Of a DNA stretch of 64,000 nt, positions 35,752 through 45,622 are shown piece after piece (within the stretch, counting starts at the first letter, position 1; every line of letters begins with the position of its first letter). Source of the DNA: Daejeonella sp. (GTDB taxonomy: Bacteria > Bacteroidota > Bacteroidia > Sphingobacteriales > Sphingobacteriaceae); assembly GCF_030695525.1 (NCBI RefSeq), contig NZ_JAUYSS010000032.1:62001-126000 (forward strand), written 5' to 3'. The notes beneath the pieces were generated by a model. It saw only the letters and a list, made by a program, of their open reading frames with translations. It made no database searches and was not told the DNA's origin. The position numbers and the translations under genes are program-made.

Positions 35752-36398
35752 CTTATTTGTTCTGCCAATATGCTTTTCCGTAATTTTTTTGATATCTCAC
35801 TGGTTATCTTAATAATGTCTTCCGCAACATGGGTGTTATTGGTAATAATCACATCACAAAGCTCCTTATAAGGTAAAAGATAATCTTTGAATGCCGGGAC
35901 TACATGATTCTTCCATTTGTAAAGAACATCACTTTCGGGATACCCCCGCTCAGTAAAATCTCTTTTTAAGCGGCGTTGTAGTGCAATTTCTTCTTTGGTA
36001 TCGATGAATATTTTAAGGTCCAGCAGATCAGCAATCTCCTTAAAATGAAGTATGAATAAGCCTTCAACCATAATAATTGGCGCAGGCTTTATTTCCAGAA
36101 GTTTTGGCTCAGCATCCGGATTATTAAAGGTATATTCCTTTTTATGCACAGTTTCGCCCTTTATCAGCTTTTTTATGTCGCTTATAAACTGTTGATTATC
36201 AATGGTTGAGGGTAGGTCGAAATTATAGAATTTATTTTCTTCTGCCGTCATGGTATGGGCAATCCGAAAATAGTAATCATCCTGTGAGAGCAAACAGACT
36301 TCATTTTCTTTGAAATGTTTTAAGAAACATTTTAGAAAAAATGTTTTTCCTGATCCGCTGCCACCTGCTACACCAATTACAAAAGGTCTCTTATTCAT
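35748..36398 (-). CDS. Uridine kinase-like P-loop kinase
   Basis: A protein of about 216 residues. It has the Walker A motif GVAGGSGSGKTFFLKCF (about residues 9-25), the DDYY substrate segment (about 43), the lid region RRLKRDFTERGYPE and a terminal DVIITNN strand. It would phosphorylate uridine/cytidine in the salvage pathway. I chose the ATG at 36398, which overlaps the stop of the LysM gene (ATGAATAA); a GTG at 36407 would add three residues. Similarity to phosphoribulokinase-type enzymes is shared by the whole family. Confidence 0.9.
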   Translation of the reverse strand: MNKRPFVIGVAGGSGSGKTFFLKCFLKHFKENEVCLLSQDDYYFRIAHTMTAEENKFYNFDLPSTIDNQQFISDIKKLIKGETVHKKEYTFNNPDAEPKLLEIKPAPIIMVEGLFILHFKEIADLLDLKIFIDTKEEIALQRRLKRDFTERGYPESDVLYKWKNHVVPAFKDYLLPYKELCDVIITNNTHVAEDIIKITSEISKKLRKSILAEQIS

Positions 36399-37260
36399 TT
36401 GGAACACCGTAAACTAAAGTTGCCTGAAATCGTTTGTCCATTACCCCGATTAAATCAGCGGCAGCTTTCGTTATAACAATAATAACGTCTTTGGTTGACT
36501 CATTCTGCGTGAATTTCCCAACAACCTTGGCGAAAGTGCTTGTTCCAGTCATTGGATTGGTGATTTTTACTACTGTGCCAATTGGTGCAGTTTGATGCAG
36601 TGCCAGCATTTTAGTTCCATCAAGATTATCATCTGCTATCCAGATTGCAACACCACGTTCAGTTACCTCTCTTAAACCATACCTTGACGGTGGTAGCTTC
36701 AGGCGATCGCTGGCATTCCTGCTGCTATCAACCATGGTAGGCTGGTTTCTGGAATCTGCTGATGGAGTATCAATTGGAGCTGATGGCGGAGGTGCAAGCT
36801 GTTCCTGAGCAGCAGTACCATAAGGGACTTTTATGATCTGGCCAATTGCTAAAGTATTGTTTGTTAAATTATTCAAGGCCTTCAAGTCCTCTATCGTGGT
36901 ATTAAACTTTCTGGCAATCAAGCCTAAATATTCACGGGGGCCAACTTTATAATCGATAACCGCAAGCTTAGAGCCACCTGCAACCTGAGGTTTATTAGTT
37001 GCCGACTCTTTAAAAGGCCTTTCTGTAGGTACCCTTATAATGGAACCTATCTGCAAAGAACGGTTACTGTTGAATTGAATAACCGATTGAGGACTTACAT
37101 TATATTTTCTGGCTATGGAATAATAAGTCTCCTTAGCTACCACTTTATGTACAATATTTTTATAGCCATTTAATTCCTCAACATTGATTGAATCTATTGA
37201 TGCGCTCGCTGTGAATGAAATTAGGGCAATACAAATTGACAAAACGAATCGTTTCAGCAT
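36391..37260 (-). CDS. Secreted LysM-LysM-RlpA-like protein
   Basis: A 289-residue exported protein with a signal peptide (MLKRFVLSICIALISFTASA). Two LysM modules bind peptidoglycan: one at about 37-80 (HKVVAKETYYSIARKYNVSP) and one at about 103-148 (YKVGPREYLGLIARKFNTTI). A proline-rich linker leads to a C-terminal double-psi beta-barrel of the RlpA type (about 195-285; GVAIWIADDNLDGTKMLALH, GTVVKITNP). The DPBB lacks an obvious catalytic Asp pair that I could verify, so it may bind rather than cleave glycan. It overlaps the kinase gene by eight bases. Confidence 0.88.
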   Translation of the reverse strand: MLKRFVLSICIALISFTASASIDSINVEELNGYKNIVHKVVAKETYYSIARKYNVSPQSVIQFNSNRSLQIGSIIRVPTERPFKESATNKPQVAGGSKLAVIDYKVGPREYLGLIARKFNTTIEDLKALNNLTNNTLAIGQIIKVPYGTAAQEQLAPPPSAPIDTPSADSRNQPTMVDSSRNASDRLKLPPSRYGLREVTERGVAIWIADDNLDGTKMLALHQTAPIGTVVKITNPMTGTSTFAKVVGKFTQNESTKDVIIVITKAAADLIGVMDKRFQATLVYGVPNE

Positions 37261-37285
37261 TAATCAGAATTTAAAAATTGTGCAA

Positions 37286-38050
37286 TTATACAAAATATGA
37301 AACTATTTCATTCTTGTTCCGGATATAGAACAAGTAGTTATTTACCATAAAGAACGATTCAGGTTGCAGTTTTTGTATATCCCTGATCAATATTTCATCA
37401 AGTAAAATGGTATCTTCCTGATAAACAAGCAGTCTTTGCTGAATTTTATTTGTAATTTTTTCATGAAAACATATAATAGTATGATTTTCTAGACTTAATG
37501 CCGAGGGCTTTCCAATTATTTCAGCCCTCGTAAGGAAATCAGGAATTTCCGATTGTTGTATAAATTCAGGGAATAAAACTGGCTCCCGGGGATAGTTTAC
37601 TTTTTCAGAATCTAATATACTTTCTCCATTAATATGGCTTATCCAGGAATATCTTCTAGGATTAATCCTTGGATCATATACCTGCAAACCCTCATCGGTT
37701 GCCCTGTTCAAAGATAAATTATAATGTGCCCATAAGATTTCAGCATTTAGAATATTAACAGAGATAATCCCTTTACTTTCCAGGCTTTCATGCTGATCAA
37801 AGCCTTTAATAATCAGATTTTTCTGTGCAATATACGCCAGATTGAGATTCCATGGTTCCTGAAAAATCTTTTCTTTAAAATGGACTTCGCCGGTGTGGTA
37901 ATTCATGACGGTAAAAGATGTTTTCTTTAAATCTATTATGCGGCTTTCAATTGCCATTAAACCAAATTTATCATTCATCTCAATTTTCCAGATGATGCCA
38001 TCAAATTTTTCGGATAAAATTTGTCTTAATTTTGATTTATTCAAGTTCAT
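37286..38050 (-). CDS. DUF4905 protein
   Basis: About 254 residues, predicted cytosolic, mostly beta. Its pattern (GIIWKIEMNDKFGLMAIESR, FTVMNYHTGEVHFKEK, LNRATDEGLQVYDPRINPRR) fits DUF4905, a Bacteroidota family of unknown function that may form a propeller-like sheet. I chose the ATG at 38050; the frame extends to 38107 with a less likely N-terminus. It precedes the LysM and uridine kinase genes on the same strand, with only 25 bases between it and the LysM gene. Confidence 0.85.
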   Translation of the reverse strand: MNLNKSKLRQILSEKFDGIIWKIEMNDKFGLMAIESRIIDLKKTSFTVMNYHTGEVHFKEKIFQEPWNLNLAYIAQKNLIIKGFDQHESLESKGIISVNILNAEILWAHYNLSLNRATDEGLQVYDPRINPRRYSWISHINGESILDSEKVNYPREPVLFPEFIQQSEIPDFLTRAEIIGKPSALSLENHTIICFHEKITNKIQQRLLVYQEDTILLDEILIRDIQKLQPESFFMVNNYLFYIRNKNEIVSYFV

Positions 38051-38168
38051 GAAAAGAAACACATAATTATTAACTCTGATTGAATCAGAGATGATCCTAA
38101 AATACATTAAAACTTTCGGGCATGAAAATTGTGAAGTTTTTTATATGAATCAATAAATCAATAATCAT

Positions 38169-38648
38169 ATGAACGCAAAAGAAATAAGTCTGGAAGAAAA
38201 AGAATTAAAGCCAATTGTAGATCATCTGAACGATTTACTTGCAAATTATCATATTCATTACCAAAAGTTAAGAGGCTGCCATTGGAATGTAAAAGGTTCG
38301 CATTTCTTTACACTTCATGTAAAATTTGAAGAACTCTACACCAATGCCCAGTTAACCATTGATGAACTTGCAGAACGCATACTGACAATAGGTAAATCAC
38401 CTTATAGTACTTTTACAGATTACTTAAAAATATCAAAACTTAAAGAGATCAATACTATTGGGATGAAGGATACCGAAATGGTATTGGCTATTATGGATGA
38501 TTTCAGTAATTTAATTGAAATGGAACGTGTGATTATGGACCTGGCTTCAAAAGCTGGTGATGAGGGTACAAGCGATCTTATCAATAAATTCATGCAGTTT
38601 AAAGAAAAGAATAACTGGATGCTCAGATCCTTTGTCGGAAAGAGTTAG
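38169..38648 (+). CDS. dps: Dps-family ferritin-like DNA-protection protein
   Basis: A 159-residue Dps. The ferroxidase site is visible in LRGCHWNVKGSHFFTLHVKFEELYTNAQLTIDE (split: His in CHWNVKG, His in FFTLHVKFEELY, Asp/Glu in IDELAERI), which sits at the subunit interface of the 12-mer. Dps oxidises Fe(II) with peroxide, stores iron and protects DNA. No long basic N-terminal tail is present, so DNA binding may be weak. A strong terminator follows. Confidence 0.94.
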   Translation: MNAKEISLEEKELKPIVDHLNDLLANYHIHYQKLRGCHWNVKGSHFFTLHVKFEELYTNAQLTIDELAERILTIGKSPYSTFTDYLKISKLKEINTIGMKDTEMVLAIMDDFSNLIEMERVIMDLASKAGDEGTSDLINKFMQFKEKNNWMLRSFVGKS

Positions 38649-38653
38649 TAAAC

Positions 38654-38683
38654 AAAAAAAACCGCCTTCCGGCGGTTTTTTTT
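38654..38683. terminator. Bidirectional terminator between dps and the FadL-type gene
   Basis: AAACCGCC, loop TTCC, GGCGGTTT (38659-38678), with seven A on the left and eight T on the right. Works for the plus-strand dps gene and the convergent outer-membrane protein gene. Confidence 0.9.
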
Positions 38684-38684
38684 G

Positions 38685-40172
38685 TTAGAATCTGCTCCCT
38701 ATTGTTAAGAAAACATTATTCCTGTTATTTTTTATACTTGCAATTGAGGTAGGATTATTATTGAATGAATAGGGCCACCTTTCTGAGTCAGATACTACTT
38801 TCTGGTAAGTAAGATCGATATAATAATTATTAATTCGATACCCTAAACCCCCGCTATAAGTACTTATATTAAAGCGTTTATAGTCTGTAACAACATAAGG
38901 ATCGCCCTGTGAGCCATATCCCGCTCTGAGCATCAGATTATCAATTTTGTATTCTGCACCTATCCTGAAGTTAATTGCATCGGTATAATTTGTCACTACT
39001 GCTTTATTGTTATCAGATATTACCTGAATGTCACCTGTGTTTGCCTGTGCAAAGTTAATGGTTGAATAATCTACATAATCAATATCTGCGGAAATAAACC
39101 CCTTGTCTTCAAAGAAATAAGATATACCTGTACTGATTTTTAAAGGAGTTCGTAATTTGTATGTAAAATCATAGAATTCATCATTATTTACAAACTGCGA
39201 ATCGACTCTGTTTTTACCATATTTTGTATCCAATCCTTCTGAATAGCTATCGTCAATGGTATACCAGGTTGGACTTTCTACCGCTGCTCCTAAGCGAACA
39301 TTCGGGATTGGTCTGTAAATTGCACCAATCTTCGCATTGATTCCTGAGCCTCTGGTTAACTGTGATTGACGGTATGAGAGTTCATAATCATTGTTTTCGG
39401 TTACATTGAACCCTTTCTCCTGATATAAATCACTGGTATTGTAATTTATATTTGCAATACCAACACTTGCACCAACATAGAACTGATTGCTGTAATTTGC
39501 TCCGACACTAAAATTGACTTCAGATTGTCTTCCAAATCTCAGATCATTTTTTGTCTGTACATTATTGACATCAGTTTCGGGGAAATAGTATCCGCCCGGA
39601 TTGTCATATCCGATCAGATAATTATCATAGGCCATCCTTTCCAATGAACCTGATTGAAGGGTATTTGGTGCTCCGTAATTATTGCTCGCGGATTCTGCAA
39701 AATAATCAGCAATTGAATTATTTGGATTTGTGCCTGAATACCCGATGCCATTGTCAAAACCCTGTGTTTGGCTGTATCCCAAACCAAAATTAAAACTTAA
39801 CCATCCCTGGTCAAGCTTCGCACCTTTGGGTTTTGCTGCCCTGGTATGAAATACAACTGCGGCATTTGCCAGGCCAAGTTTATCCCCTCTTGCAATAGTT
39901 TGATTGCCAAGATAGTTCGAACTATTATTATAGCCGTTAAATTCAGGGGTAATACTCAACTCAGAACGTGTGAAAAAGCCTATTCCTGCAGGATTTCCGC
40001 CAACAGAACTTAAATCTCCCCCGACACCTGTTTGTGCGCCTATTGCTTTAAATCTGGCTGTGCTTCCCCACTGGGATCTTGAAAATCGTAATGCATCTTC
40101 CGAATACTGGGCACGTATCTCCCCTGTAGCAGCCACTATGACTGCCATAGAGAATAAAACTCTTAATTTCAT
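38685..40172 (-). CDS. OmpP1/FadL-type outer-membrane transport protein
   Basis: A 495-residue beta-barrel protein. The signal peptide (MKLRVLFSMAVIVAATGEIRA) is followed by a FadL-like N-terminus with AIGAQTGVGGDLSSVGGNPAG, the conserved NPAG turn. The rest alternates aromatic beta strands and ends in phenylalanine (TIGSRF), the usual C-terminal signal for barrel assembly. The family moves hydrophobic molecules such as fatty acids across the outer membrane. It is 12 bases downstream of the Tyr/Asn-rich lipoprotein gene and probably co-transcribed with it. Confidence 0.9.
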   Translation of the reverse strand: MKLRVLFSMAVIVAATGEIRAQYSEDALRFSRSQWGSTARFKAIGAQTGVGGDLSSVGGNPAGIGFFTRSELSITPEFNGYNNSSNYLGNQTIARGDKLGLANAAVVFHTRAAKPKGAKLDQGWLSFNFGLGYSQTQGFDNGIGYSGTNPNNSIADYFAESASNNYGAPNTLQSGSLERMAYDNYLIGYDNPGGYYFPETDVNNVQTKNDLRFGRQSEVNFSVGANYSNQFYVGASVGIANINYNTSDLYQEKGFNVTENNDYELSYRQSQLTRGSGINAKIGAIYRPIPNVRLGAAVESPTWYTIDDSYSEGLDTKYGKNRVDSQFVNNDEFYDFTYKLRTPLKISTGISYFFEDKGFISADIDYVDYSTINFAQANTGDIQVISDNNKAVVTNYTDAINFRIGAEYKIDNLMLRAGYGSQGDPYVVTDYKRFNISTYSGGLGYRINNYYIDLTYQKVVSDSERWPYSFNNNPTSIASIKNNRNNVFLTIGSRF

Positions 40173-40184
40173 AAAGTATCTCTC

Positions 40185-41120
40185 TTAGTTTCCTCTTGAC
40201 GGACGTGGCCCACTGCTGCCGCCGCCTCCGTTATTATTGGATGGTTGTGAACTTCTTGAACCTGAACCATTATCTTGTCTTGGAGCAGTATAAATTCGCT
40301 CCGGCTGGGTGGTTCTTGCTGGGGGACTCTGGTTTACACGTTCAGGACGTGTGGTAGGCTGTGTCCGGTTTGGTGTATTGTTTGTTGGTTCAGTACCATA
40401 ACGTTCTGCTCTTCCACGTGATTGAATGATATTCCCGCTGTTATCCCTGATAATTGAACCGGGTGCACCTATTACAGTACCCCTTTCCATTGGGATGTTA
40501 TCTCCTGCGCGGGTTGGACGTGCACGGTAGTTAGGTGCGCTAACTGCCGGACTACTGTAAATCCCGCTGTAATATCCGCGGTTGAAATTACCCCGATTGA
40601 AATTACCGCCTCCAAATCCAAAAGAATTGTACGGATTATAGTAGGAATATGGTCCCCAGAAATTGTTGCCATAGTTAAATCCGTAATATCTCCATGGATT
40701 GTAGCTGAAAAACCCACTGTTAATTCCGATCCCAATATTTATACCTGGTGAACCGTAATAACTATATGGAAAAAAGGATGGGCTGAAAAATGGATCATAA
40801 TTAAAACCGTAAATGCTGTTATAATAACTTAATGAAGGATGATATCCTCTGAACCGGTTAATACGTGAGGTATAATCAGTATAACCATAATTGCTGTAGG
40901 TATCACCGTATAATTCTTCTTCTGTAACATAATCAGAGGCCGGCTTCTCTTCCCGTATAACCCGCTCAGCAATCACAATCTCCTTAGCTTTTGCATTGGA
41001 GTAGTAAACGTCATCTTCAGGAAGTGTAATCTGAGCAGTTTTAGTACTCATACATGAAGAAAGACTTACTGCAATTATAAAAGCATGCAGTGCTGAAAAA
41101 TAAATGATTTTCTTTATCAT
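40185..41120 (-). CDS. Tyr/Asn/Gly-rich low-complexity lipoprotein
   Basis: A 311-residue predicted lipoprotein (signal with lipobox AVSLSSC at about residue 23). The middle (residues 85-190) is a low-complexity region rich in Tyr, Asn, Gly, Phe and Ser (NPWRYYGFNYGNNFWGPYSY), and the C-terminal third is rich in Arg, Pro, Thr, Asn and Ser and ends in a Gly/Ser run. No enzyme motif is seen. Similar proteins are common in Bacteroidota and may coat the outer membrane or aid porin assembly. Its linkage to the FadL-type gene suggests a shared envelope role (inference). Confidence 0.85.
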   Translation of the reverse strand: MIKKIIYFSALHAFIIAVSLSSCMSTKTAQITLPEDDVYYSNAKAKEIVIAERVIREEKPASDYVTEEELYGDTYSNYGYTDYTSRINRFRGYHPSLSYYNSIYGFNYDPFFSPSFFPYSYYGSPGINIGIGINSGFFSYNPWRYYGFNYGNNFWGPYSYYNPYNSFGFGGGNFNRGNFNRGYYSGIYSSPAVSAPNYRARPTRAGDNIPMERGTVIGAPGSIIRDNSGNIIQSRGRAERYGTEPTNNTPNRTQPTTRPERVNQSPPARTTQPERIYTAPRQDNGSGSRSSQPSNNNGGGGSSGPRPSRGN

Positions 41121-41214
41121 GGCCGTAGTATTTAATGTTAACGCTTAATATGTAGACGAGATTATATCCCTATTGGTTGCATTTCAAAAAATTATAATAC
41201 ATCGTCTAGTTTTA

Positions 41215-41222
41215 TAACTTTG
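41215..41222 (+). promoter_or_regulatory. proS promoter, -7 box
   Basis: TAACTTTG matches TAnnTTTG exactly, 51 bases before the proS ATG, giving a leader of about 48 bases. An inverted repeat TAGACGA/TCGTCTA (41153-41159 and 41202-41208) lies just upstream and might bind a regulator. Confidence 0.5.
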
Positions 41223-41273
41223 CCTAAAGTTTAAATTATATAAATATACGTAATTTTTTGACAGCTAAGTAAG

Positions 41274-42746
41274 ATGAGTAAGGGTTTAACCAGTAGAGAA
41301 GAGGATTATTCACAGTGGTATAATGAAATAGTAGGGAAGGCAGATATGGCCGAACATTCTGCAGTGCGGGGTTGTATGGTCATAAAACCCTATGGCTATG
41401 CGATTTGGGAAAATATGCAGGCAGCTCTCGATAAAATGTTCAAAGAAACTGGCCATAGCAATGCCTATTTCCCATTATTCATTCCTAAGTCATTTTTTTC
41501 GAAGGAAGCATCTCATGTTGAGGGTTTCGCGACAGAATGTGCTGTAGTTACCCATTACCGCTTAAAAAATGATGGTAATGGAAATATTATTGTTGATGAG
41601 GATGCCAAGCTGGAAGAGGAACTGATTGTCAGACCAACTTCAGAGACTATTATATGGAACACCTATAAAGGATGGATACAATCCTACAGAGATTTACCAA
41701 TTCTGGTTAATCAGTGGGCTAATGTGGTTCGCTGGGAAATGCGGACCAGACTATTTTTACGTACTGCCGAATTTCTATGGCAGGAAGGCCATACCGCTCA
41801 TGCCACATCACAGGAAGCTATCGAAGAAACAGAGCGCATGCTTGATGTTTATGCAGATTTTGCAGAAAACTGGATGGCAGTTCCTGTCATCAAAGGCAAG
41901 AAAACGGCCAATGAACGTTTCGCAGGAGCTTTGGATACCTATTGCATTGAGGCTTTGATGCAGGATGGAAAAGCCTTACAGGCAGGAACTTCCCATTTCT
42001 TGGGTCAGAATTTTGCAAAGGCTTTTGATGTTAAGTTTACAAGTAAGGAAGGAAAACTCGATTATGTTTGGGCTACATCATGGGGAGTTTCAACACGGCT
42101 TATCGGGGCATTGATCATGGCACATTCTGATGATTCCGGATTGGTTTTACCTCCAAAACTGGCACCTATTCAGGTAGTTATCGTTCCGATCTATCGTTCG
42201 GACGAAGAACTCGAAAAAATATCTGAACTTGCGAAAGCGCTCTCAAATGAACTTAAACAAAAAAACATATCCGTAAAATATGACAACCGGGATACATTAA
42301 GACCTGGATTTAAATTTGCAGAGTATGAAATGAAGGGTGTTCCGGTTCGTTTGGCAATAGGAGGGCGTGATCTGGAAAATGGTACGATTGAGATCGCCAG
42401 AAGGGATACAAAAGAAAAGCAAACTATTTCGAGGGAAGGTATTATAGATCATATAGAAAATTTACTTTCAGATATTCAGCAGAATATATTCAATAAAGCC
42501 CTTAGATTCAGAGAGGAAAACACTCATGAGGCGAACTCATACGAGGAGTTTAAAGAAATTTTGGATACCAGGGCAGGATTTATTTCAGCGCATTGGGATG
42601 GTACATCTGAAACCGAAAAGCGCATAAAAGACGAAACAAAGGCAACGATACGTTGTATTCCTTTAAATAATAAATTAGAGAGCGGATCTTGTATGGTGAC
42701 CGGAAATCCTTCCACACAAAGGGTGTTGTTTGCCAGAGCATATTAA
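41274..42746 (+). CDS. proS: Prolyl-tRNA synthetase, archaeal/eukaryote-like type
   Basis: A 490-residue class II synthetase charging tRNA-Pro. It is the short form without the bacterial insertion-editing domain: [21 protein letters not shown] opens the protein, [23 protein letters not shown] is motif 2, and the C-terminus ([17 protein letters not shown]) contains the zinc-type domain that ends in Tyr, as in archaeal and eukaryotic enzymes. This type is normal in Bacteroidota. It stands 11 bases upstream of a conserved hypothetical gene. Confidence 0.96.
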   Translation: MSKGLTSREEDYSQWYNEIVGKADMAEHSAVRGCMVIKPYGYAIWENMQAALDKMFKETGHSNAYFPLFIPKSFFSKEASHVEGFATECAVVTHYRLKNDGNGNIIVDEDAKLEEELIVRPTSETIIWNTYKGWIQSYRDLPILVNQWANVVRWEMRTRLFLRTAEFLWQEGHTAHATSQEAIEETERMLDVYADFAENWMAVPVIKGKKTANERFAGALDTYCIEALMQDGKALQAGTSHFLGQNFAKAFDVKFTSKEGKLDYVWATSWGVSTRLIGALIMAHSDDSGLVLPPKLAPIQVVIVPIYRSDEELEKISELAKALSNELKQKNISVKYDNRDTLRPGFKFAEYEMKGVPVRLAIGGRDLENGTIEIARRDTKEKQTISREGIIDHIENLLSDIQQNIFNKALRFREENTHEANSYEEFKEILDTRAGFISAHWDGTSETEKRIKDETKATIRCIPLNNKLESGSCMVTGNPSTQRVLFARAY

Positions 42747-42756
42747 AAATTGAAAA

Positions 42757-43470
42757 ATGGAAGAAGTTGAATCTTATGAACATATTTTAAAGCTACTTGA
42801 GAATAAAGCTTCAGTAAAGCAGCAAATTTTCCAAACAACTTCTTCTGTTTTTAATCAGTTTAAAGTGGTGCTTCAGGAGATCTGTCTTGATATGCAGAAT
42901 GATTTTCACAAAATAGATCGGAATGTTGAGATTAGCTACTCTGACAGGGGAGATTTTGAAGCACAACTTAAGTTCTCAGGCGATGTTCTGGTTTTATCCA
43001 TGCACAGCAATGTGTTCAGTTTCCCACCTGAACATGAGATCAATAAACTAAAATATGTTCAGGATGACCCCTCTAGGAAATATTGCGGAATCATTCACAT
43101 TCATAATTTTCTTGCTGACTCCTTAAAGTATAACAGAAGTTCAGATATTGGTTATCTGATAGGCAGGATATTCATAAACAGGGAAGAACATTTCTTTGTA
43201 GACGGTCAGAGCCAGCTTGGTTTTCTCTTTAACTCATTCTGGAAAGGCAAATTAAAAAAAGAGCAGATCAGGAAGATCCTGGAACTTGCTATAATTTATT
43301 GTATGGATTTTGATTTGCTGACTCCACCTTTTGAAGCTGTAAGGCAAATATCTCTGGAGGAAAAACAATACATGGGCTCAAATTCAGGTTATCCTACAGG
43401 CAAACACATGGGCTATAAATTTAAACAGGAACTTAATCCATCTTTAGTTCCGGTAAATAAGAGTAAATAA
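42757..43470 (+). CDS. Conserved hypothetical protein, Bacteroidota type
   Basis: A 237-residue cytosolic protein of mixed alpha/beta composition, without signal peptide or membrane segment. It starts with a helix-rich region (SYEHILKLLENKASVKQQIF), then a beta-rich part (GDVLVLSMHSNVFSFPPEHE), and a helical end. I do not recognise a named domain. It begins 11 bases after proS and is therefore likely in the same transcript. No function can be inferred. Confidence 0.8.
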   Translation: MEEVESYEHILKLLENKASVKQQIFQTTSSVFNQFKVVLQEICLDMQNDFHKIDRNVEISYSDRGDFEAQLKFSGDVLVLSMHSNVFSFPPEHEINKLKYVQDDPSRKYCGIIHIHNFLADSLKYNRSSDIGYLIGRIFINREEHFFVDGQSQLGFLFNSFWKGKLKKEQIRKILELAIIYCMDFDLLTPPFEAVRQISLEEKQYMGSNSGYPTGKHMGYKFKQELNPSLVPVNKSK

Positions 43471-43541
43471 CCTGCTTAATTTCAATTAATTCATAACTAT
43501 ATCCATTTTTTGTAATTCGCAAGATCTTTAATAAAATATCT

Positions 43542-44681
43542 ATGAAATTCGGAACCAAAGCAATACATGCCGGGCAGGAACCAGATCCAAGTACCGGGGC
43601 AATAATGACTCCAATCTATCAGACTTCAACTTACTGGCAGAAGTCGCCTGGAGACAATAAGGGGTTTGAATATTCCAGGGGAACCAACCCAACACGTAAA
43701 GCATTGGAATCATGCCTTGCGGCACTTGAAAACGCAAAACACGGACTGGCTTTTTCCAGTGGGATGGGCGCTACTGATGCTGTGATGAAACTTTTAAGTC
43801 CGGGTGATGAAGTGATTACAGGGGATGATCTTTATGGAGGTTCCTATCGCATATTCACCAAAATATTTTCAAATTATGGCATCAAATTTCATTTTATAAA
43901 TATGAATGATGCTCAGAATGTGAAGCAGTATATAAACCAGAATACCAAATTGATCTGGATTGAAACACCTACTAATCCAACCATGCAAATTGTTGATATA
44001 GAGGCTGTCGCTGCAATTGCAAAATCAAATAAGATATTGTTGGCTGTAGATAATACCTTTGCCTCTCCTTATCTTCAGAATCCGATTGATCTTGGGGCAG
44101 ATATCGTAATGCATTCAGTTACCAAATACCTTGGGGGCCATTCAGATGTCGTCATGGGCGCATTAATGTTGAATGATGATGATCTGTATAATCGTCTTTG
44201 GTTCATTTATAATGCTTGTGGTGCAACACCCGGGCCAATGGATAGTTTTCTTGTTTTAAGGGGGCTAAAAACACTTCATCTTCGAATGAAAGCCCATTGT
44301 GAAAATGGCTCTCAAGTCGCAACCTATTTGAAAACCCATCCTAAAGTGGATAAAATATACTGGCCCGGATTTTCCGATCATCCCAACCACGATATTGCAA
44401 AAAAACAAATGCGTGATTTCGGTGGAATGATTTCTATCACACTGAAAGGAGCTGATTTGCAGGAGACTTACAGGGTTGCATCTTCATTTAAAGTTTTTTC
44501 ATTAGCTGAATCACTGGGTGGGGTTGAATCGCTGATTAATCACCCGGTATCTATGACCCATGGCTCTATTCCAAAAGCTGAACGTGATAAAGTTGGGGTA
44601 ACTGATAATCTTTTACGGTTAAGCGTAGGAGTGGAGGATATAGAAGATTTGCTTGATGATTTGAAACAAGCACTTTCCTGA
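43542..44681 (+). CDS. Trans-sulfuration PLP enzyme (cystathionine gamma-synthase/lyase)
   Basis: A 379-residue Cys/Met-metabolism PLP enzyme. The PLP lysine is in VMHSVTKYLGGHSDVV (about residue 195), and the phosphate-binding FSSGMGA, YGGSY and DNTFASPYLQNP motifs are present, with SLGGVESLINHP near the end. Members make or break cystathionine in methionine and cysteine metabolism. The LGGVESL pattern fits both gamma-synthase and gamma-lyase, so I leave the activity open. It precedes the TIGR02757 gene by 14 bases. Confidence 0.92.
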   Translation: MKFGTKAIHAGQEPDPSTGAIMTPIYQTSTYWQKSPGDNKGFEYSRGTNPTRKALESCLAALENAKHGLAFSSGMGATDAVMKLLSPGDEVITGDDLYGGSYRIFTKIFSNYGIKFHFINMNDAQNVKQYINQNTKLIWIETPTNPTMQIVDIEAVAAIAKSNKILLAVDNTFASPYLQNPIDLGADIVMHSVTKYLGGHSDVVMGALMLNDDDLYNRLWFIYNACGATPGPMDSFLVLRGLKTLHLRMKAHCENGSQVATYLKTHPKVDKIYWPGFSDHPNHDIAKKQMRDFGGMISITLKGADLQETYRVASSFKVFSLAESLGGVESLINHPVSMTHGSIPKAERDKVGVTDNLLRLSVGVEDIEDLLDDLKQALS

Positions 44682-44695
44682 TTGATTGAAATTAA

Positions 44696-45607
44696 ATGAT
44701 AGCTTACCCGGCTTCCTTTCATACTTTTCAGGAACTGAAAGAATTTCTTGATGTCAAATTCGATCAGTATAACCGACCGGGTTTTATAGAAAATGATCCG
44801 ATCTGCATTCCTCACCTATTTGCGAGAAAGCAGGATATCGAGATCATGGGCTTCTGGGCATCAATTCTGGCCTGGGGGCAAAGAAAAACGATTATTAATA
44901 AGTGTAAAGAACTTATTTACTTGATGGACGGCGTTCCTTATGATTTTATTTTAAATCACCAGGAAACCGATCTGAAACGTTTCGCCAATTTTAAGCACCG
45001 CACCTTCAACGATACAGATACCTTATATTTCATTGAGTTTTTCAGACAGCACTATTTAAGGTCTGATACATTGGAAACAGCTTTTAAGACTTTAAGACCA
45101 AATATTTTCCGTGAAGACTTTATTGAAGAGGGAAAGCTTTCTTCGGAATATAATGAAGTTGCATCTGCACCATGTTTCCTTAGCGAATTGAAAAACAAAA
45201 ATTCAGAATCTGTTACAGAATATGCATTAAATTCCTTCAGAACATATTTTTTCTCTTTACCTGATTTTCCGGCACGTACAAAAAAGCATATCAGTTCGCC
45301 TTCAAAAAAATCAACTTGTAAAAGACTGAATATGTTTTTACGGTGGATGGTACGTAAAGATGATCGGGGTGTAGATTTCGGACTCTGGAACAGCATTAAA
45401 CCTTCAGATCTGATCTGTCCGACAGATCTTCATGTTGAACGGGTAGCAAGAAAGTTAAAACTCATCAGCCGGAAGCAGGTTGATTGGCTAACTGCAACTG
45501 AACTAACTGAAAACCTACGGAAATTTGATCCTAATGACCCTGTCAAGTATGATTTTGCATTATTTGGTTTAGGCATTGAGGAACAATTTCAAAACCGGAT
45601 CATCTGA
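44696..45607 (+). CDS. TIGR02757 family protein
   Basis: A 303-residue protein of the TIGR02757 family, found mainly in Bacteroidota. Recognisable parts are FDQYNRPGFIENDPICIPHL, FWASILAWGQRKTIINKC, and the C-terminal CKRLNMFLRWMVRKDDRGVD, with a helix-hairpin-helix-like repeat pattern reminiscent of DNA glycosylases of the EndoIII superfamily. The activity is unproven. The gene follows the PLP enzyme gene and converges with the AI-2E transporter gene. Confidence 0.9.
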   Translation: MIAYPASFHTFQELKEFLDVKFDQYNRPGFIENDPICIPHLFARKQDIEIMGFWASILAWGQRKTIINKCKELIYLMDGVPYDFILNHQETDLKRFANFKHRTFNDTDTLYFIEFFRQHYLRSDTLETAFKTLRPNIFREDFIEEGKLSSEYNEVASAPCFLSELKNKNSESVTEYALNSFRTYFFSLPDFPARTKKHISSPSKKSTCKRLNMFLRWMVRKDDRGVDFGLWNSIKPSDLICPTDLHVERVARKLKLISRKQVDWLTATELTENLRKFDPNDPVKYDFALFGLGIEEQFQNRII

Positions 45608-45622
45608 ATAGGGCCTATTTTT

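Noticed and set aside
41223-41273. A tRNA-Pro mimic in the proS leader, by analogy with thrS
   Set aside because: No hairpin with a 7-base loop holding TGG was found in this leader.
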